Shown here one piece after another: positions 60,413 to 64,000 of a stretch of DNA of 64,000 bases; the stretch's first letter is position 1, and every line of letters starts with the position of its first letter. The notes under the pieces were generated by a model. That model saw only the letters and a program-made list of their open reading frames with translations, did no database searches and was not told where the DNA came from. This DNA comes from Clytia hemisphaerica (Eukaryota; Cnidaria; Hydrozoa; Leptothecata; Clytiidae). The stretch spans positions 2,121,101 through 2,185,100 of the forward strand of contig CACVBU010000600.1 of assembly GCA_902728285.1 (NCBI GenBank), written 5' to 3'. The position numbers and the translations under genes were made by a program.

Positions 60413-60839
60413 CCTTTCAAAGCCTTAGATAGATATAGATAGATATGCCCCTCCGATGCATCGGAATGGGTCCTACCCACGATGGAGTAGCCTGCAGATG
60501 CGAGCAACCCTGCAGATGCGAGCTGCCGAGCCATGGTGTATACCACGACACTCGAACTACACGGGAGTACGGATGTACCCGCAGGTGTAGAACCTCCTAA
60601 GTGTCTCAGCACACCACAATGTCTGGAATATCTACCCATACTCTTGTATCAGAGTTATGGTACCCAATTCCCCTCACATGGCATGGGTTGACCCGGGCGA
60701 AGGAGCATTCACTTGCCAAGTGAATCGTAGTGCCACGGTGGGTATCGAACTCGAGACTCCCGGACAGAATTCAAGCTCGATAACCACTATACCACTACGC
60801 CTACGCCTACGCACTACGCCTACGCCTTTCAAAGCCTTA
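60413..60839 (-). mobile_element. tRNA-derived SINE with perfect 15-bp duplications
   Basis: The body 60428-60824 is flanked by identical CCTTTCAAAGCCTTA (60413-60427 and 60825-60839). On the minus strand its head reads GTAGTGGTATAGTGGTTATC, an A-box and D-arm as in tRNA-Gly/Glu/Asp, followed by GAGTTCGATACCC, a B-box. The 3' end finishes in a (TATC)n tail (GATAGATATAGATAGATA on the plus strand). These are the hallmarks of a recent SINE moved by a LINE. The head also carries a short GCCTACGCCTAC repeat. Confidence 0.88.
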
Positions 60840-61299
60840 ATCTCGGTAAATATCAAACATTCTGGAATTTTTTTTGGCTCAGGTGATGTATCTATTTAGT
60901 ATCTAAAAATACAATTTCGGAAAATTTTTTTGGAAGTATCTTTCCTTTAAAATCTCCAAAAAACCTTATTTTTGGCAATTTTCTCCACTAAATTTCCATA
61001 CAAAACCATCTATAACTTGGGATGTAGCTAAATAGAAAATTTTTCCGAAAAAATCTAAATAAAGAAATTATTTGTCAATAACTTAAAAAAAGTTTGAAAC
61101 AATAAAGTGATTTCCCAAGGAGATTAGGCTTTTTTTGTGAAAAGTATTTGAATAGCGTCGTTATGACGTTTTATCAAGGTCCATTCCACACTTATTCCTT
61201 AATTACTCATGATGTAATTACTTAAATTCATTTTTTCAAAAGCAGTTTGCTCTTAAACATGTCAAAGAAGCGAAAAAGGTTTTATCTTTAAATTCTGAA

Positions 61300-64000
61300 A
61301 TTGATTTTTCACTGTGATCAGTGATTTCAGTTTTTGAAATAGATCTTATCGGAGTTTTTGATTTTTCTAAAAAAGCGATGCATTGTGGGATTGTTTCGGG
61401 AGTATTACAATAGAATTCTCTCGAGGAATTCCTAAGAGATTAAATTAAATTCTCATTCATGAGGGAGTGATTTTTGTGAAAGATTGGCCAAGATAGTTTT
61501 GTTGCTGTCGTTTGACGTATTGAAGGATGTCTTCAGTCTTACAGATGCGCAAGACATCTTCACTTGCTGACATGACGAAGTGGAAAGTTTGTAATTTTTT
61601 TTCATCGATTCTTCTTTCAAAGCCGTCTCTCACCATCCTACGAAGCATATTAATGTTGGTGGATCAGATTCGCTGTTGTTGTTGTTGTTGAGTGATATTC
61701 CACGTTTGACAGGAATATGTCAACCGACTGTGCACCTTTGTATTTAGGAGATATACCCTATATCTTTCGATTGTGCAGTTTTTTACTCATTTGGTTATAC
61801 TTGTTTTGAGCAACAGCTATTCTTAAGTCAATTTCTGCATCTCCTGTTGAAGGTTGATTGAAGTGTATATCGTCTCCAAGATATCTGAACACTTCACCAT
61901 TTTCGATGACTTGATCATTTTTAAGCGTGACGATAGATTGAGGATACTCATCTTGGTTTTGAGACTTGAAATTTATTATCATCGTTTTGGTTTTCTTGGC
62001 GTTTATTTGGAGGTGAAAACGAACAGATTTTTCATTGAGGATTTTCAGTATTTTTTCTAAGTTTGAAATTCTTTCGAATGCAAGTTCTAAGTCGTCAGCG
62101 TAACCAGCCCAGTCAACAGTGTGTTCACCGTAATAGCTTTTGGCTCTTTCATCTCTGGTTGTAGCAGTGGCACGAATTATGTACTTCAGTTTAAGAAATT
62201 TAACATTCTTCTCTTCACAGATTTGCATAAACACACGTATGACATAATCCAGTTGTATAGTGATGGGGATTCTGGTCCCCCTTGTCGAACGCCAAGTAGA
62301 AGCTCGAAAACATCATCTGGAGTTTGTGCCAATACTGTTGTTTTTTTATGATACAATAATTCTAGTAATTTTATTAGGGAAGGCGCGACTTGCTCGGGAA
62401 ATCTCTGGTAGATGGATTCAAAGAGGCCAATTTCGCAAAACGTGGTCCAACGTGGAGCTGAAGTTATTTTGTCATATATATGCCGTCTGCTGTTCCTCTA
62501 TTTTGTCTAAATCCTTGCTGCTGGTCGAACAGTTGTTCGTCATAACAGTCTTTAAGTCTAGTCAAGATTATTATCACCATTATCTTACAAAGACTTGATC
62601 CTACTTTTAAACCTCTGTACGATGTCGGGTCTTTTGCAATTCCTTTAGCTGCTCCTTTCCATAAGGCAATAAGCTTTGAATGACCCCGTGATGATGGTAT
62701 AGATTTCGTCGTCCATATTTGAAACAGTAGCGATTCAAGCTCTGATAGTAGCGCGTTTGATGCGAATGCATACTTGAAGAATTTTGCAGGAAGATCGTTT
62801 TGAGGATTTACCATTGTTTAAAGATTTGAGGGTAGATACAATTTCGTTCTTTTTTGGAGTGTCAAAATTGATGAACTCGCGGGTAATTTGTTGCAATAGA
62901 GCAATATAATTTGGTATATTAATAAGTTCAATGGGTTTCATTTTATTATTTACGTTGCCAGTGAAATGTTTTTCAAAATATGTTTTCAATGTCTCTGGGT
63001 CACACGCAAATTTTTGTCCAATAGATTTAAATGTTGAACCGTCGGACTTAATGGTTTTGAAGAGCTCTTCAACTTGTAGTTTTGTTGCAAACTCGTTTAT
63101 TTCGTCAGCTCATTCTTGCATCGTGAGATTTCTCAATTGCCTTACATGTTTTTTAATTCTCTTTAAGAGCTTTTTGTATGTCTCTCCATTTCGTGTCGTA
63201 TCGGATCGGTTACAGAGCAAAGAAATCAGTTCTTCATCATCGTTTTTCCAGAGTTTTTTTTTCGCTTGTTAATTTTTAATTTTGGAGGAAGTTCCTCGTT
63301 TGTAGCTTTCTCGATAGTTTTTAAAAGATTCTGTGAAAACACATTTATGTCTTCATCGAACGGACGATTCGTTTCAAGCTTTCGATTCAGATTTTCAACA
63401 AATGTCCTTCGAACTGTACGTAATAGTAGAGACTTGACATCGCGTTTCGGTTCGTTTGGGGTTTTGTTGTATCTTCTTCGAGCAATTCTGGTCGTGGGAG
63501 TACACATGGTTGCTTTGGGAAGTCGGTGGTCTGCGTCAATATCAATACCTCGGTAAACTATACAGTTTGTCATATAATTTTGGACGTAAGTTTCAGTAAG
63601 AATGTAATCAAGGACCTTGCGGGTTTTTCTGTAATTGCTGTACCATGTATAACGATGTATCATACGGTGCTTGAAGAAAGTGATCGAAATACAGAGTACA
63701 TGAATACGACAAAATGCTTTTAATCGGTTTCCATTGTCATTACAAAGTGGAACAGTGATAATTTTCTTTCCGTCGAAGAAGCATCTTTTGTTCGAAATGG
63801 TAGTTGTAGCGTTGAAGTTTCCGACGACAATAAGCTTATGTTTCTTTTGGGTTTTTACGATTGCTTTGTTTAGATTTGAGTATAACACGAGTATTTGTTG
63901 ATGGGTTTCGTCTGCTTCTGTTGGTGCGTAGCCGTTTACAAGTCGTATATTGAACCCGTTAACCTTTAGATAGATTGCCATTACGCGGAGGTCTGAGAAG
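61300..64000 (-). mobile_element. Decayed LINE: endonuclease plus reverse transcriptase
   Basis: Running right to left, frames at 63981-63226 encode an APE-like endonuclease (NGYAPTEADETHQQ, VGNFNATTT, YTWYSNYRKTRKVLDYIL, DADHRL). The catalytic GDFN motif reads GNFN. Next come reverse transcriptase pieces: DPTSYRGLKVGSSLCKI and QQGFRQNRGTADGIY (62814-62464), a degraded A-motif near 62420, GVRQGGPESPSLYN (about 62290), and WAGYADDLELAFE with the YADD core (62234-61758). A C-terminal piece, EDILQYVKRQQQNYLG, follows (61648-61457). The parts lie in several frames, so the copy is inactive. The layout resembles RTE-like LINEs. The 5' end lies outside the window. Confidence 0.9.

Overview
The window looks like nuclear DNA of an invertebrate animal. 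It is AT-rich, genes are split by long introns with GT-AG junctions, and most of the sequence is transposon-derived: MITEs and fold-back elements, two decayed LINEs, two SINE-like units, minisatellites and a satellite. Animal gene families (VTI1B SNARE, RSL1D1, DZIP3-type HEPN) and the MITE style fit a cnidarian or another marine invertebrate. The species cannot be fixed from sequence alone. No bacterial-style operon, CRISPR array, rRNA gene or canonical tRNA gene was seen.

Layout. 1-3.2 kb: nested MITEs and a cluster of TGACGTCA palindromes. 4.1-11.3 kb, minus strand: a complete eight-exon VTI1B-like Qb-SNARE gene (228 aa) whose introns hold several MITEs. 11.5-14.4 kb: a 157-bp tandem repeat, a tRNA-Thr-like SINE fragment and fold-back elements. 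15.4-20 kb: a transposon family with CCAGACG ends, plus a tandem segmental duplication that preserves an empty insertion site. 20-23.4 kb: repeat debris. 23.6-29.5 kb, plus strand: the 3' part of an RSL1D1 (ribosomal L1 domain) gene, in which one intron carries about 30 tandem copies of its own 3' splice site plus the first bases of the next exon. 30-38 kb: minisatellites, fold-back elements and a broken cysteine-rich gene. 38.6-41.9 kb: a 155-bp satellite. 44-45 kb: a possible divergent pair of first exons. 45-53 kb: MITEs and a 5'-truncated LINE. 54.3-57 kb, plus strand: the 5' part of a gene for a putatively myristoylated HEPN-domain protein. 57.5-60.9 kb: nested inverted repeats and a SINE with perfect target-site duplications. 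61.3-64 kb, minus strand: a decayed endonuclease/reverse-transcriptase LINE running off the window.

The host genes do not form a pathway. VTI1B acts in endosomal/lysosomal membrane fusion, RSL1D1 is a nucleolar ribosome-biogenesis factor, and the HEPN protein belongs to a domain family often found in innate-immune proteins. The most unusual feature is the splice-acceptor tandem array at 24.36-26.46 kb in RSL1D1.
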